In this document: piece after piece, positions 49,593 to 58,320 of the stretch
Position numbering within the stretch: the first letter of the stretch is position 1
How the letters are laid out: the number at the start of each line of letters is the position of its first letter
Source: Streptomyces camelliae
GTDB lineage: Bacteria > Actinomycetota > Actinomycetes > Streptomycetales > Streptomycetaceae
Assembly (NCBI RefSeq): GCF_027625935.1
Contig: NZ_CP115300.1
Span: 1,736,001 to 1,800,000 of the forward strand
Direction: 5' to 3'
Length of the DNA: 64,000 nt
Notes under the pieces: model-generated
What the model was told of the DNA's origin: nothing
What the model saw: only the letters and a program-made list of their open reading frames with translations
Databases searched by the model: none
Program-made: the position numbers and the translations under genes

Positions 49593-51407
49593 TCAGCGGC
49601 CCACCGCGTACCCCTGCATCCCGCGTGGGTTCGCCGCCGCCGACAGCACGCCGGTCTCCGGGTCGCGGGCCACCGCGCACAACCGGCCCTCGGACCAGGC
49701 GGGGCCGACGGTGACGTCGTGGCCGCGGCGCCGCAGTTCCTCGATCACCCCGGCGTCCGTGCCGGACTCCACGGTCACACTGCCGGGGCGCCGCCCGCGC
49801 GGGTGGAAGGAGCTGGGGAAGCTGTCGTTGTGCCAGTTCGGGGCGTCGACGGCGCCCTGCAGGTCGAGGCCGCCGCGGACGGGGGCGCGCAGCGTGGCGG
49901 CGAGGAGGAAGTGCAGCTGCCACTGGTCCTGCTGGTCGCCGCCCGGGGTGCCGAACGCCATGACCGGCACGCCGTCGCGCAGCGCGAGGGACGGGGTGAG
50001 GGTGGTGCGGGGGCGCCGGCCCGGGGTGAGCGAGTTCGGCAGGCCCTCCTCCAGCCAGGCCATCTGCAGGCGCGTGCCGAGCGGGAAGCCGAGCTCGGGC
50101 ACGACCGGGTTGGACTGCAGCCAGCCGCCGCTCGGCGTGGCCGCGATCATGTTGCCCCAGCGGTCGACGACGTCCAGGTGGCAGGTGTCGCCGCGGGTCG
50201 TGCCGTCGGCGGCGACCTGCGGCTCCCCGGGGAACACGGCGACGGTCGGCTCCCCCGCGCCCATCGGGTCGAACCCGCGCTCACCGGTCTCCACGCGCGC
50301 GCGTGCCTGCGCGGGCAGCCGCGGGGTGCGTCCGCCGGGGCTGCCGGGCCGCAGCTCGCGGGAAGCCTCGGCGCCGACCAGGGCGCGCCGGCCGGTGTTG
50401 TAGTCGTCCGACAGCAGCTCGGCGAGCGGTACGTCGGCGGCGTCGCCGTACCAGGCCTCGCGGTCGGCCATGGCGAGCTTGCAGTTCTCGATCAGCAGAT
50501 GGACGTATTCGGCGGAGCCGTACGGCGGCAACTCGTCGGGGAGCAGGGCGAGTTGTTGAAGGAGGACCGGGCCCTGGCTCCACGGGCCGGCCTTGCACAC
50601 GGTCCAGCCGTGCCAGTCGTACGTCACCGGGGTCTCGTAGCTCGCCGACCAGCCGGCGAGGTCGGCCTCGGTGAGCGTGCCGGTGTGGTGTGCGCCGCTG
50701 GTGTCCAGGGCGGGCCGCCGGGACTGGCGCAGCAGGGCCTCGGCGATGAAGCCGGAGCGCCACACCGCGCGCGCGGCGTCGATCCGCGCCTCCCGGTCCC
50801 CCGCGCCGGCGGTCTCGGCGAGCAGCCGCTTCCAGGTGGCGGCGAGGGCGGGGTTGCGGAAGAGTTCACCCGGCCGGGGGGACGCGCCGCCGGGCAGATA
50901 CACCTCGGCCGACGACGTCCACTCCGTCTCGAACAGCCGCCGTACGCTCTCCACGGTCGCACCGAGCTTCTCCACGGGCGCGTGCCCGTGTTCGGCGTAT
51001 CCGACGGCGTACTTCAGGACGTCGTCGAGGGACTTGGTGCCGTGGTCGCGCAACAGCAGCATCCAGGCGTCGAAGGCGCCGGGCACGGCGGCGGCGAGCG
51101 GTCCGGTGCCGGGGACGAGGTCCAGTCCGAGCCCCCGGTAGTGGGTGACGGTGGCGCCGGCCGGGGCCACGCCCTGCCCGCACAGCACGCGCACGTCGCC
51201 GCCCGCCGGAGCGAGCAGGATCGGCACCTCACCGGCCGGCCCGTTCAGGTGCGGCTCCACCACGTGCAGCACGAACGCCCCGGCCACGGCGGCGTCGAAG
51301 GCGTTGCCGCCGTCCTCCAGGACCGCCATCGCCGACTGCGAGGCCAGCCAGTGGGTGGAGGACACCATGCCGAAGGTGCCCTGCAGGGTGGGCCTGGTGG
51401 TGAACAC
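49593..51407 (-). CDS. Gamma-glutamyltransferase family protein
   Basis: 604-residue Ntn hydrolase proenzyme. SQSAMAVLEDGGNAFDAAVA opens the large subunit, PEHGHAP-like EHGHAPVEKL follows, and self-cleavage/catalytic Thr is expected in TRGDTCHLDVVDRWGN (Thr of GDTCH); the C-terminal small subunit has FGTPGGDQQDQWQLHFL. No signal peptide is evident, so it may be cytosolic, unlike E. coli Ggt. GTG at 51405-51407 with GAGGAGG upstream is chosen; the long open frame beyond it is antisense shadow. It is divergent from the lipoate ligase-like gene. Confidence 0.9.
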   Translation of the reverse strand: MFTTRPTLQGTFGMVSSTHWLASQSAMAVLEDGGNAFDAAVAGAFVLHVVEPHLNGPAGEVPILLAPAGGDVRVLCGQGVAPAGATVTHYRGLGLDLVPGTGPLAAAVPGAFDAWMLLLRDHGTKSLDDVLKYAVGYAEHGHAPVEKLGATVESVRRLFETEWTSSAEVYLPGGASPRPGELFRNPALAATWKRLLAETAGAGDREARIDAARAVWRSGFIAEALLRQSRRPALDTSGAHHTGTLTEADLAGWSASYETPVTYDWHGWTVCKAGPWSQGPVLLQQLALLPDELPPYGSAEYVHLLIENCKLAMADREAWYGDAADVPLAELLSDDYNTGRRALVGAEASRELRPGSPGGRTPRLPAQARARVETGERGFDPMGAGEPTVAVFPGEPQVAADGTTRGDTCHLDVVDRWGNMIAATPSGGWLQSNPVVPELGFPLGTRLQMAWLEEGLPNSLTPGRRPRTTLTPSLALRDGVPVMAFGTPGGDQQDQWQLHFLLAATLRAPVRGGLDLQGAVDAPNWHNDSFPSSFHPRGRRPGSVTVESGTDAGVIEELRRRGHDVTVGPAWSEGRLCAVARDPETGVLSAAANPRGMQGYAVGR

Positions 51408-51548
51408 GGGGGCCGCCTCCTCGGTTCGGGTACGTCTCCCGGGTGATCGTAGGAGCATGATCACCGTCCGGGGAACACGGCGGTGGGCCGGGCCGTTGAT
51501 CTCGCGGGGGAAGCGGCGGCGGGAAGCGGGAGGACGGAGGCCCGGACG

Positions 51549-52619
51549 GTGACGGTGCACGGTGAGTACAAGGTGCCCGGCGGCAAGCTCGTCGTCGTGG
51601 ACGTGGCGGCCGAGGACGGAGTGCTGCGGCACGTGCGCGTGGCGGGCGACTTCTTCCTGGAGCCGGACGAAGCGCTGGACGCCGTGAACCGCGCGCTGGA
51701 GGGCGCCCCGGCCGACACCGACGCGGCGGGGCTGGCCGCCCGGATCGACGCCGCGCTGCCCGAGGGGACCGTCATGTACGGCCTGACCTCGGAGGGCGTC
51801 GGCATCGCGGTGCGCCGGGCGCTCGCGCACGCCACGGACTGGACGGACTACGACTGGCAGCTGATCCACGAGCGCCCGCAGCCGCCCGCACTGCACATGG
51901 CGCTGGACGAGGTGCTGACCGCCGAGGTCGCCGCGGGCCGCCGCCCGCCGACTCTCAGAGTGTGGGAGTGGGGCGCCCCCGCGGTGATCATCGGCAGCTT
52001 CCAGTCGCTGCGCAACGAGGTGGACCCCGAGGGCGCCGCGCGGCACGGCATCGAGGTGGTGCGGCGGATCTCCGGCGGCGGCGCGATGTTCGTCGAACCG
52101 GGCAACACGATCACCTACTCGCTGTCGGTGCCCGACTCCCTCGTACAGGGCCTGTCCTTCCAGGACAGCTACGCCTATCTGGACGACTGGGTGCTCGGTG
52201 CCCTCGGCGACATGGGCATCCGGGCCTGGTACCAGCCGCTGAACGACATCGCGACCGACCAGGGCAAGATCGCGGGCGCGGCGCAGAAGCGGATGGTCGG
52301 CCCGGACGGCGGCCCGGGGGCCGTGCTGCACCACGTGACCATGGCGTACGACATCGACGCCGACAAGATGCTCGACGTGCTGCGCATCGGCCGGGAGAAG
52401 CTGTCGGACAAGGGGACGCGGAGCGCGAAGAAGCGGGTCGATCCGCTGCGCCGGCAGACCGGGCTGCCGCGTGAGGAGGTCATCGACCGGATGATCGAGT
52501 CGTTCCGCGCGCGGTACGGCCTGGCGCAGGGCAAGATCACGGACGAGGAGCTGGCGCGGGCCGAGGAGCTGGCGCGGACCAAGTTCTCCACCGGGGAGTG
52601 GACGGCCCGGGTGCCGTAG
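51549..52619 (+). CDS. Lipoate-protein ligase A family protein with accessory domain at the N-terminus
   Basis: 356 residues. Residues about 1-90 (HGEYKVPGGKLVVVDVAAED and DEALDAVNRALEGAP) match the small accessory domain normally C-terminal in LplA. The BPL/LplA catalytic domain follows, with WGAPAVIIGSFQSLRNEVD, RRISGGGAMFVEPGNTITYS (adenylate loop) and the active lysine in TDQGKIAGAAQKR. The reversed domain order resembles the split LplA/LplB systems. It should attach lipoate (or octanoate) to E2/GcvH domains. GTG at 51549 with GGAGG upstream. Confidence 0.88.
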   Translation: MTVHGEYKVPGGKLVVVDVAAEDGVLRHVRVAGDFFLEPDEALDAVNRALEGAPADTDAAGLAARIDAALPEGTVMYGLTSEGVGIAVRRALAHATDWTDYDWQLIHERPQPPALHMALDEVLTAEVAAGRRPPTLRVWEWGAPAVIIGSFQSLRNEVDPEGAARHGIEVVRRISGGGAMFVEPGNTITYSLSVPDSLVQGLSFQDSYAYLDDWVLGALGDMGIRAWYQPLNDIATDQGKIAGAAQKRMVGPDGGPGAVLHHVTMAYDIDADKMLDVLRIGREKLSDKGTRSAKKRVDPLRRQTGLPREEVIDRMIESFRARYGLAQGKITDEELARAEELARTKFSTGEWTARVP

Positions 52620-52777
52620 CGGCGGCCCGACCGGAGGCACCGGTTCAGCAGCGGGTCAAGAACTGCCCTCCCCTGGACCAAACGGTCGTATGAGTTCCGT
52701 GTACGTCGGCCCCGGCACCCCGACATAGCCGGATTTGCCCCGTTGACCGCTGGCTAACGTGGTCGAGCCCAACAGCC

Positions 52778-53314
52778 ATGCGAGTCCACGGGGAAGAGGT
52801 GACGGCGGTGGGGGCGCCGATACGTTCACGGCTGCACGACTTCCTGGAACCGGATCCGGCGGGGGGCGGCCTTCCGCAGCAGGCTCCCGAGCCGCGCCGT
52901 TCCGCGTTGCTGGATTTGGTGGACGCCGCGCCGCCGCCCCGGTCGGCCACGGACGACCGCCCGGGCCCGAAGCCCGGCGTGCCCGCATACCACACGCCGG
53001 TGTGCGTGCCGGCGCATCCGAGGTCCGTCGCCGGGACGGGCAGGGACGGCCGCCCCGCGCGCGTCCCCTTCGTCGTCGTCGAGCTCTTCGACCACCCCGC
53101 GCACGGCACCGTGGCCTTCGCCTTCAGCACCCCGCGGAAGCTGGTGGAGGCCCTCGGCGAGGCCCAGCCCTGGGTCGCCGCATCGCTCGGCCCGCTGACA
53201 GAGGGGGTGGCCGAGCAGGGCGTCACCGTGCTGCTGGACCCGCGGCTGACACCCGAGGCCTCCCACTGGCACCCCGCGGACCTGGCCGCCTACGCACGGG
53301 AGGTGCGCGGATAA
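52778..53314 (+). CDS. Hypothetical protein, first gene of the WXG cassette
   Basis: 178 residues; no secure family. The N-terminal half is Pro/Arg/Ala-rich and probably disordered. The C-terminal half (VPFVVVELFDHPAHGTVAFA onward) is a compact alpha/beta domain reminiscent of SseB-like or SAV_915 proteins. Start uncertain between ATG 52778 and GTG 52799. Its TAA shares one base with the next ATG (TAATG), so it is translationally coupled to the WXG-type genes. A role as chaperone or accessory of the secreted protein is inference. Confidence 0.7.
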   Translation: MRVHGEEVTAVGAPIRSRLHDFLEPDPAGGGLPQQAPEPRRSALLDLVDAAPPPRSATDDRPGPKPGVPAYHTPVCVPAHPRSVAGTGRDGRPARVPFVVVELFDHPAHGTVAFAFSTPRKLVEALGEAQPWVAASLGPLTEGVAEQGVTVLLDPRLTPEASHWHPADLAAYAREVRG

Positions 53315-53613
53315 TGGCCGACTTCAAGGCGGTCTACGACGATCTCGCCACGATGGCGAAGACGTTCCACGACCAGGCCGGCGACTACCGCAAGCTGCAC
53401 CCGGACGTGGCACCGCCCGTGGTCAGCGGCGGCGATCCCGGCCTGGACGCTGCGATCAAGGAAGTCGCCGACCTCATCGTCGCCCTGCACATCGGCATGG
53501 CCGACCGGATGGACGACCACGGGGACAAGGTCGCGTACGCGCGCGACTCCTTCCACCGGCACGACGTGGACGTCCACGGTGTCTTCGAGGACCTGATGAA
53601 GGGCGAGGGCTGA
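53314..53613 (+). CDS. Small helical WXG100-like protein
   Basis: 99 residues, almost entirely helical, with a helix-turn-helix hairpin outline (ADFKAVYDDLATMAKTFHDQ, then GLDAAIKEVADLIVALHIGM). There is no WxG motif, but size, charge pattern and context match WXG100-like partner proteins (possibly the DUF6317 group). It is one base overlapped at each end with its neighbours (TAATG and TGATG), so it is made together with the long WXG protein and may be its secretion partner. Confidence 0.75.
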   Translation: MADFKAVYDDLATMAKTFHDQAGDYRKLHPDVAPPVVSGGDPGLDAAIKEVADLIVALHIGMADRMDDHGDKVAYARDSFHRHDVDVHGVFEDLMKGEG

Positions 53614-54896
53614 TGGGGGACAGCTGGGTCGGCGGCGACATCGGCGGGCTGCACACGATGGCTCAGACGTACAAGAACGCCAAGGACAAACTGGACGGCG
53701 TGGTGAAACCGCTCAGCGGCGCCGTCGAGAAGCTGGTCGGCGACGCGAGCTGGCAGGGCGACGCGGCCGAGTCCTTCCGCGCAAGGTGGAGCGAGGACGC
53801 GCTTGCCGCCGGCGGCTTCGCCGAGCTGGTGCACGCGGCCGGCGAGATCATCGAAACGCTCGCGAACGCGCTGTCCACGTGCGAGTCGTCCCTGCAGAAC
53901 GCGCAGCACACCGCGGCCGGCAAGGGGGTGGCGACGGACCCCACGGGCGCGCCGGTGCCGATCATGACGGCGAGTCCCCCGAGCGCGGCCGACCAGAAGG
54001 CCATCTCCGCGATGAACGACTACGCCACGGCGCGCAACGAGATCCTGCACACCGCCCAGCACGCGCGTCTGGTGGCGGCGCAGCAGCTGCAGGGGCTGTA
54101 CGACAAGGTGACGGCGAAGGACGACTCGGTGTCGCAGGGCGACAAGGTCACCCTGTACGACGCGCTGCGCGGCCTGTACGCGTACGACGCCGAGGACGCC
54201 CGGGCGGGCGGCATCGAGGCCCGCAAGCACCTCGATGCCGCCAAGGCCGAGGCACAGGACGCCAAGAAGGCGATGCGCGCCGAGCGCAAGGCGTACCAGA
54301 AGGCGGGCGAGGCGCTGCCCAAGGACGCGCCCGCCAAGAGCGCGTACCGCGACGCGGTCACCAAGGTCGACGCGCTGGAGGAGGACATCGCCCGCGCCGA
54401 CAACGGCAGCACCGCGCTGCCGTACGACCGCGCCCTGAACGTCAAGCTGGCCGATGCGGCGGACGCGCTGCGTCTGGGCAAGGGGCTGGAGGCGCTGCCG
54501 GACGCCCTGCGGGAGCTGCCGGTCCTGGACGTCGCCGCGGCGGCGGCCTGCGGTCTGATCGAGGCGAAGGACGACCACGACAAGGGCTGGTCCTGGCAGC
54601 ACTCCGTCGTCGTGGACGGCGGTGTCGCGCTCGGCGGCCTGGCCGCCGGTGCGGCGATCACCGCGGCCCTGCCCGTCGAGGGTGCCGTCGCGGTCGCCGC
54701 GGTCGGGGTCGGTGCGGTGATCGTCTCGACGTCCGTCCTCGATCACGCCTTCCACGAGCACTGGAGCGAGGACATTCACGACCACGGGGTGGTCGGTGGC
54801 GTGCTGACCGGGACGGGGCACGTCGCCTCCGAGACCTACGACGACGGAAAGCGACTGGTGAAGGACGTCTGGCATGGCATCACGAGCATCTTCTGA
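53613..54896 (+). CDS. WXG100-domain protein, putative type VII-secreted effector with C-terminal hydrophobic domain
   Basis: 427 residues. Residues 1-110 are a WXG100/T7SS-signal helical hairpin with the W-x-G turn as ASWQGDAAESF. Residues about 120-300 are Ala/Lys/Glu-rich coiled coil (EAQDAKKAMRAERKAYQKAG). Residues about 330-375 hold Gly/Ala-zipper hydrophobic stretches (GGVALGGLAAGAAITAAL and VEGAVAVAAVGVGAVIV), followed by a polar tail with His/Asp residues (HEHWSEDIHDHGVVGG). The shape resembles LXG/WXG toxins that act on membranes. Two paralogous membrane proteins follow directly; the first overlaps this gene by 23 bases. No catalytic toxin motif is seen. Confidence 0.8.
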   Translation: MGDSWVGGDIGGLHTMAQTYKNAKDKLDGVVKPLSGAVEKLVGDASWQGDAAESFRARWSEDALAAGGFAELVHAAGEIIETLANALSTCESSLQNAQHTAAGKGVATDPTGAPVPIMTASPPSAADQKAISAMNDYATARNEILHTAQHARLVAAQQLQGLYDKVTAKDDSVSQGDKVTLYDALRGLYAYDAEDARAGGIEARKHLDAAKAEAQDAKKAMRAERKAYQKAGEALPKDAPAKSAYRDAVTKVDALEEDIARADNGSTALPYDRALNVKLADAADALRLGKGLEALPDALRELPVLDVAAAAACGLIEAKDDHDKGWSWQHSVVVDGGVALGGLAAGAAITAALPVEGAVAVAAVGVGAVIVSTSVLDHAFHEHWSEDIHDHGVVGGVLTGTGHVASETYDDGKRLVKDVWHGITSIF

Positions 54897-55410
54897 GGCG
54901 CCCGCCCCCGGGTTCTCCGTCCCCATCCCCGCTCTGCCGAAGCTGGGCCGGACGTGGTACCGGCGCGGGGCGCTCTACTGGCTGTGCCGCGCCCGTACGA
55001 CGGTCTTCCTCGTCCTCGTCATGGCCATGTTCTGCTTCTTCGCGCTGAGCCTGTACGCGGGGGTCCGTGACCTGCTGCCCTCCACCGCGCGCGTCGTGTG
55101 GGACGGCGTGCAGGTCGCCGCGTCCGTCGTGACCCTGGTGTGGGGCTGGGTGACGCAGCGCCGGGGCCACCGCGAGGCGCTGCTGGATCCGCCCACTCCC
55201 GAACAGACCCGCCAGGCCAAACGCGACCACGACAGGCGGGTCCCGGGCCGCATCGCCCTGGGCCGCGGACTTGTGGTGCTCGCCGCTCCGGTCATGCCGG
55301 CGTTCGCCGCGTACATCGTCGGCTGGCTGGCCGCCTGGACCACCGTCCGGGAATACCCGAGCGAGGTCGGCGCCCGCCGCTGGCTCCAGGAGCACACCAG
55401 CGGAACATGA
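54874..55410 (+). CDS. Membrane protein A of a tandem paralogous pair
   Basis: 178 residues: a polar N-terminus with RTWYRRGALYWLCRAR, two membrane helices (about 43-62 and 78-95), a cytoplasmic loop with LLDPPTPEQTRQAKR, a third/fourth helix region (about 120-150) and a tail VREYPSEVGARRWLQ. It is homologous to the next gene over its whole length. The ATG lies inside the 3' end of the WXG gene (23-base overlap), so it is translationally linked to it. The position suggests an immunity protein or anchor for the WXG protein (inference). Confidence 0.8.
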   Translation: MASRASSEAPAPGFSVPIPALPKLGRTWYRRGALYWLCRARTTVFLVLVMAMFCFFALSLYAGVRDLLPSTARVVWDGVQVAASVVTLVWGWVTQRRGHREALLDPPTPEQTRQAKRDHDRRVPGRIALGRGLVVLAAPVMPAFAAYIVGWLAAWTTVREYPSEVGARRWLQEHTSGT

Positions 55411-55931
55411 CCCGGACCGACACCCCCACCGGCATCCCGTCCCTGCAGGGGCTCGGCACCACCTGGTACGAGCGCGGGGCACGCTACTGGCTGCGCCGTG
55501 CTTTCAGCGCCCTGTTCCTGCTCGCCGTGCTGGCCTTCTTCTGCTACATCGCGCTGAGGCTCTATCAGGGCGCCCCGCGCAGCGACATGCCGCCGGGTGT
55601 GCGCCGGGTCTGGGACGTGACGATGGTGATCGCCTCCTGTGTGACATTCGTCTGGGGGTGGGTCGGACAACGCCGGGCGCTGCGCAGGCAGTTGCTGGAT
55701 CCGCCCACGCCCCACGCGTTCCGGGCGGCCAAGCGCGCCGAGGCGGGCCGTGCCCGGTACTGGTCTCGCGCGGGCCTCATCCCGTTGCTGCTCGCGGCGC
55801 CGGTCCTGCCCGCGGTCGCCGCGTGGTGCGTGGGCCGGCTCCTGGCCGGGCTCGCCGTCCGCGAGTACCCCAGCGAAGTCGGGGCCCGACGCTGGCTGGA
55901 CACGCATAACGGGCAGATCCGTACGGGATGA
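55407..55931 (+). CDS. Membrane protein B of a tandem paralogous pair
   Basis: 174 residues with the same plan as protein A: TTWYERGARYWLRRA, paired helices, QLLDPPTPHAFRAAKR and a tail VREYPSEVGARRWLD. Identity between the pair is concentrated in the WYxRGAxYWL entry, the LLDPPTP loop and the REYPSEVGARRWL tail, while helices vary. Start ATG overlaps the stop of A (ATGA). Duplicated adjacent membrane proteins after a WXG gene fit a duplicated immunity function, but a paired channel or anchor is equally possible. Confidence 0.8.
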   Translation: MTRTDTPTGIPSLQGLGTTWYERGARYWLRRAFSALFLLAVLAFFCYIALRLYQGAPRSDMPPGVRRVWDVTMVIASCVTFVWGWVGQRRALRRQLLDPPTPHAFRAAKRAEAGRARYWSRAGLIPLLLAAPVLPAVAAWCVGRLLAGLAVREYPSEVGARRWLDTHNGQIRTG

Positions 55932-56061
55932 ACGCGCTGCCGTGACCGCCCGGGTACAGAGCGCGTTGGCACTTCCGCCCCACAGACAGTCGTGTGACAC
56001 TGACGTCCCCCGTCCACCATGCGGACTCCCTCCGCACCCCCTCCCCCACGAGAAGTGCGCC

Positions 56062-56736
56062 GTGCGTTCTCTTCCTCTGCCGCTCGCCCTCACCGCGCGG
56101 ATCTCACCGGTCGCCGTCCTCGCCTGCGCCGGCTGGGCGCTGACGTCCGGACCGGCCGCGCCGACCGCCGCCGACGGTTCCCCGGCGGGCCAGAAGGCGC
56201 CGGCCCAGTCCTCCGCCGCCACCTCCGACCCGTCGTCCACCGCCGGACCGAAGAGGTACACCACCGCGCCCGCGCCCTGCACGAGCGTGCCCGCGGCCAC
56301 GGTCACGGCGCTGGTGCCCGGGGCGAACACGGCGGGCAAGGAGATCCCGTCGACGGACACCACGCTGCGGCGCACGTGCTCCTGGAACGCGCTGAAGGGG
56401 TACTCCTACCGGTGGCTCGACGTGTCGTTCGAGATCGGTGAGTCGGAGCAGGCGGCGAGGCAGGAGTACCAGCAGCGGGTGACCGAGAAGAGCGGCGGCG
56501 GGGCCGTGCCGGGGCTCGGCGACAGCGCCTACTCCGTCGTGAACCTCACCACCGAGGACAAGCAGCAGACCCGTGAGGGCGTGGTCATGGTGCGGGTCGC
56601 CAACGCCCTGGTGATCGTCACCTACAACGGCAGCGACTTCGACACCAAGAAGGCCCCCGGTACGGACGAGATCAACCAGGGCGCCATCAAGGCGGCCCGA
56701 GCCGCGGCTGGCGCACTCGGGGGCGGACAGGGCTGA
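56062..56736 (+). CDS. Putative lipoprotein, DUF3558-like
   Basis: 224 residues from GTG 56062. The N-terminal hydrophobic segment ends in a lipobox-like VLAC, followed by a long Ser/Thr/Pro/Ala linker and a globular domain with two cysteines (APCTSVP and RRTCSWN) that probably form a disulfide. The layout (PC-x-lVP...CxW) is that of DUF3558-type exported proteins in actinobacteria. It is 130 bases after the membrane protein pair on the same strand, so it may belong to the same surface system. Start alternatives are few. Confidence 0.75.
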   Translation: MRSLPLPLALTARISPVAVLACAGWALTSGPAAPTAADGSPAGQKAPAQSSAATSDPSSTAGPKRYTTAPAPCTSVPAATVTALVPGANTAGKEIPSTDTTLRRTCSWNALKGYSYRWLDVSFEIGESEQAARQEYQQRVTEKSGGGAVPGLGDSAYSVVNLTTEDKQQTREGVVMVRVANALVIVTYNGSDFDTKKAPGTDEINQGAIKAARAAAGALGGGQG

Positions 56737-56744
56737 GCCCGAGC

Positions 56745-57535
56745 GGGCCGACGGCCCGGCGGCCCCCGTACCACTGCCGCGGCCGCCGTTCCACTTGTCG
56801 CGGGTGCAGTGGTCCAGGAGCGCGCTGCGGGCCTTGTCCTCGATCTTCAGCACCAGTCGGTGGCCCTGGGCCAACTGCCGCTGGATGTTGCGGACCTGGA
56901 GGTCGAAGATCTGCTCGGCGACCTCGTCGGAGATGAAGTCGAAGACGACGACGTTGCCGCCGATGCGGTTCATCAGCTCGGGCCGGCCGATGACCAGCTC
57001 GAAGTGCTTCTTTACGTTGTCCGGCACGACGCTCCGGAGCCACTCGTCGTACACGCGGCTGTCGAGTTCACCCTTGGCCGCCGCCTCGTGCATCAGCCGG
57101 AGGGCCGCCCGGAACCCCTCCATGTCGCCGCTGCGGGTGGCGAGCGTGAAGTGGAAGAGGGCGGCGATCATCCTGGACGGCAGGGGCGCCTGGCCGGGCT
57201 CCCGCGCTCCGGCGCCCTGCGCTCCCGACAGTTCGGCGAGGATGCCGGACATGTCCTGCGGCTCGACGCTCCCGGGTGCCATCACCTCGGCGAGGGCGAG
57301 CAGCTGGGTCAGGAAGTCCCGCTCCTCCGCCGACGTGTCGGTGCCGTCGTCCGGCGCGTCGCCGGTTCCCTCCGGCTCGGACGGGAGCGCGGCGAGGAGT
57401 TGCCTCCGCCGGGCCGAACAGCAACGGCGCCAGGGCGGCCAGCGGCTGCGGCAGCGCCGTGTCCGCCCCGTCGAGGAGTTGCCGGCCCGTGCGGAAGAAC
57501 GCGGCCGTGTCACGGGCCGGCATGGCTTCGGTCAT
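56745..57535 (-). pseudogene. Decayed AAA+ (ClpB-like) gene: frameshift, internal deletion, lost C-terminus
   Basis: ATG 57533-57535 opens MTEAMPARDTAAFFRTG and runs in good codon bias to about 57405. One base must then be dropped to continue as QLLAALPSEPEG. Later the frame enters VPDNVKKHFELVIGRPELMN and RIGGNVVVFDF, the lid/arginine-finger segment of ClpB-like AAA+ ATPases, but Walker A and Walker B are missing, so the ATPase core was deleted. The protein then stops being family-like after NGGRGSG. It is convergent with the lipoprotein gene. The N-terminal helical region is unrecognised. Confidence 0.7.
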
Positions 57536-57553
57536 CGCGCCGAACAACCGGAA

Positions 57554-58118
57554 CTACTCATGGACTTGGGGCGTCAGCTGCGGGTGCTCGCGTTCCAGCA
57601 GCAGCCGGACGAGCAGCTCGCTGTCCTCCACGAGGCCCGAACTCCCTTGCGCGGGGGGGGGTGCCGAGCCTGGAGAGGAACACGACCCGGTCGGTGATCG
57701 ACTGGCCCGGGGGTCCCGCCGCCGTCTCACGGTGGAGACGCACCAGCCGGAACCCGGCCAGGGCCACCAGGTCCCGCCGCGCCGCCTCCCGGTCCGCCTC
57801 GCCGAGCCGGGCAGACGTACGGGCCTGCTGAAGCAGGGTCAGCGCCGACTCCCGGTCGGCCGGTCCGCCCCCCAGCACGAACCGTACGGCGTGACAGCGG
57901 CCGAGCCATGCCGCCACGGCGGCGGCCGTCACTCCCCCGCCATCCCCCGACTGCTCCAACTCGCCCAGAATGGCTCCCAGTTCACCGATCAGGAAGTCGA
58001 GCTCGGACCCCCGTGGCCCTTCGTACTCCTCCGGATCGAGCGGTACGGGGAACCTGTCCGCGCGCGCGAGCGCGGCGGCGGCGCGGTCGGGTACGGATGC
58101 GGCCCCGGCTTCACTCAT
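57554..58118 (-). pseudogene. Unknown helical protein gene broken in a nine-G tract
   Basis: ATG 58116-58118 encodes a helical, TPR-like protein (SELDFLIGELGAILGELEQS, EAARRDLVALAGFRLVRLHR). At the G9 tract 57653-57661 the frame is lost. With eight G it continues AQGSSGLVEDSELLVRLLLE and EREHPQLTPQVHE to a TAG at 57554-57556 in proper GC3 bias, for a total of 187 aa. As written, translation would instead run 60 bases further in a poor-bias frame. It could be a true pseudogene, a sequencing error or a phase-variable tract. It precedes the decayed AAA+ gene by 18 bases and was probably its operon partner. Confidence 0.7.
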
Positions 58119-58320
58119 GCGTCCACCCCTCCGCTGCCATGGTGCCCCTTCTCCCGGCCCCGCAGCCGGGTTACGGCGCACCTCGCCGGCCTCCCGCCGG
58201 AGGACGCCCGGCTCCCGTCCGGTTTCCGCCCGGTCCGCGCGTGGCCCGTGCAGGGCGAAGTCGGCATGCTGGGAGCGCGGTTGAGGGTCCCGCACGCGCG
58301 AATGAGGGAGGGAGAGCCCG

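Noticed and set aside
32433..52619. A SirTM-type operon (sirtuin, macrodomain, lipoate ligase, GcvH-L) as in some pathogens
   Set aside because: The sirtuin, macrodomain and lipoate-ligase genes are all in the window but 5-20 kb apart on different strands, without a GcvH-L gene, so they do not form that operon.
49593..52640. One fused leftward protein of about 1015 residues
   Set aside because: The part beyond 51407 is antisense to the lipoate-ligase gene; the gamma-glutamyltransferase has its own GTG and GAGGAGG site at 51407.
52743..52760. TTGACC/TAACGT promoter for the WXG cassette
   Set aside because: The spacing between the hexamers is only six bases; other pairings give spacers of 14-15, too short for a confident call.
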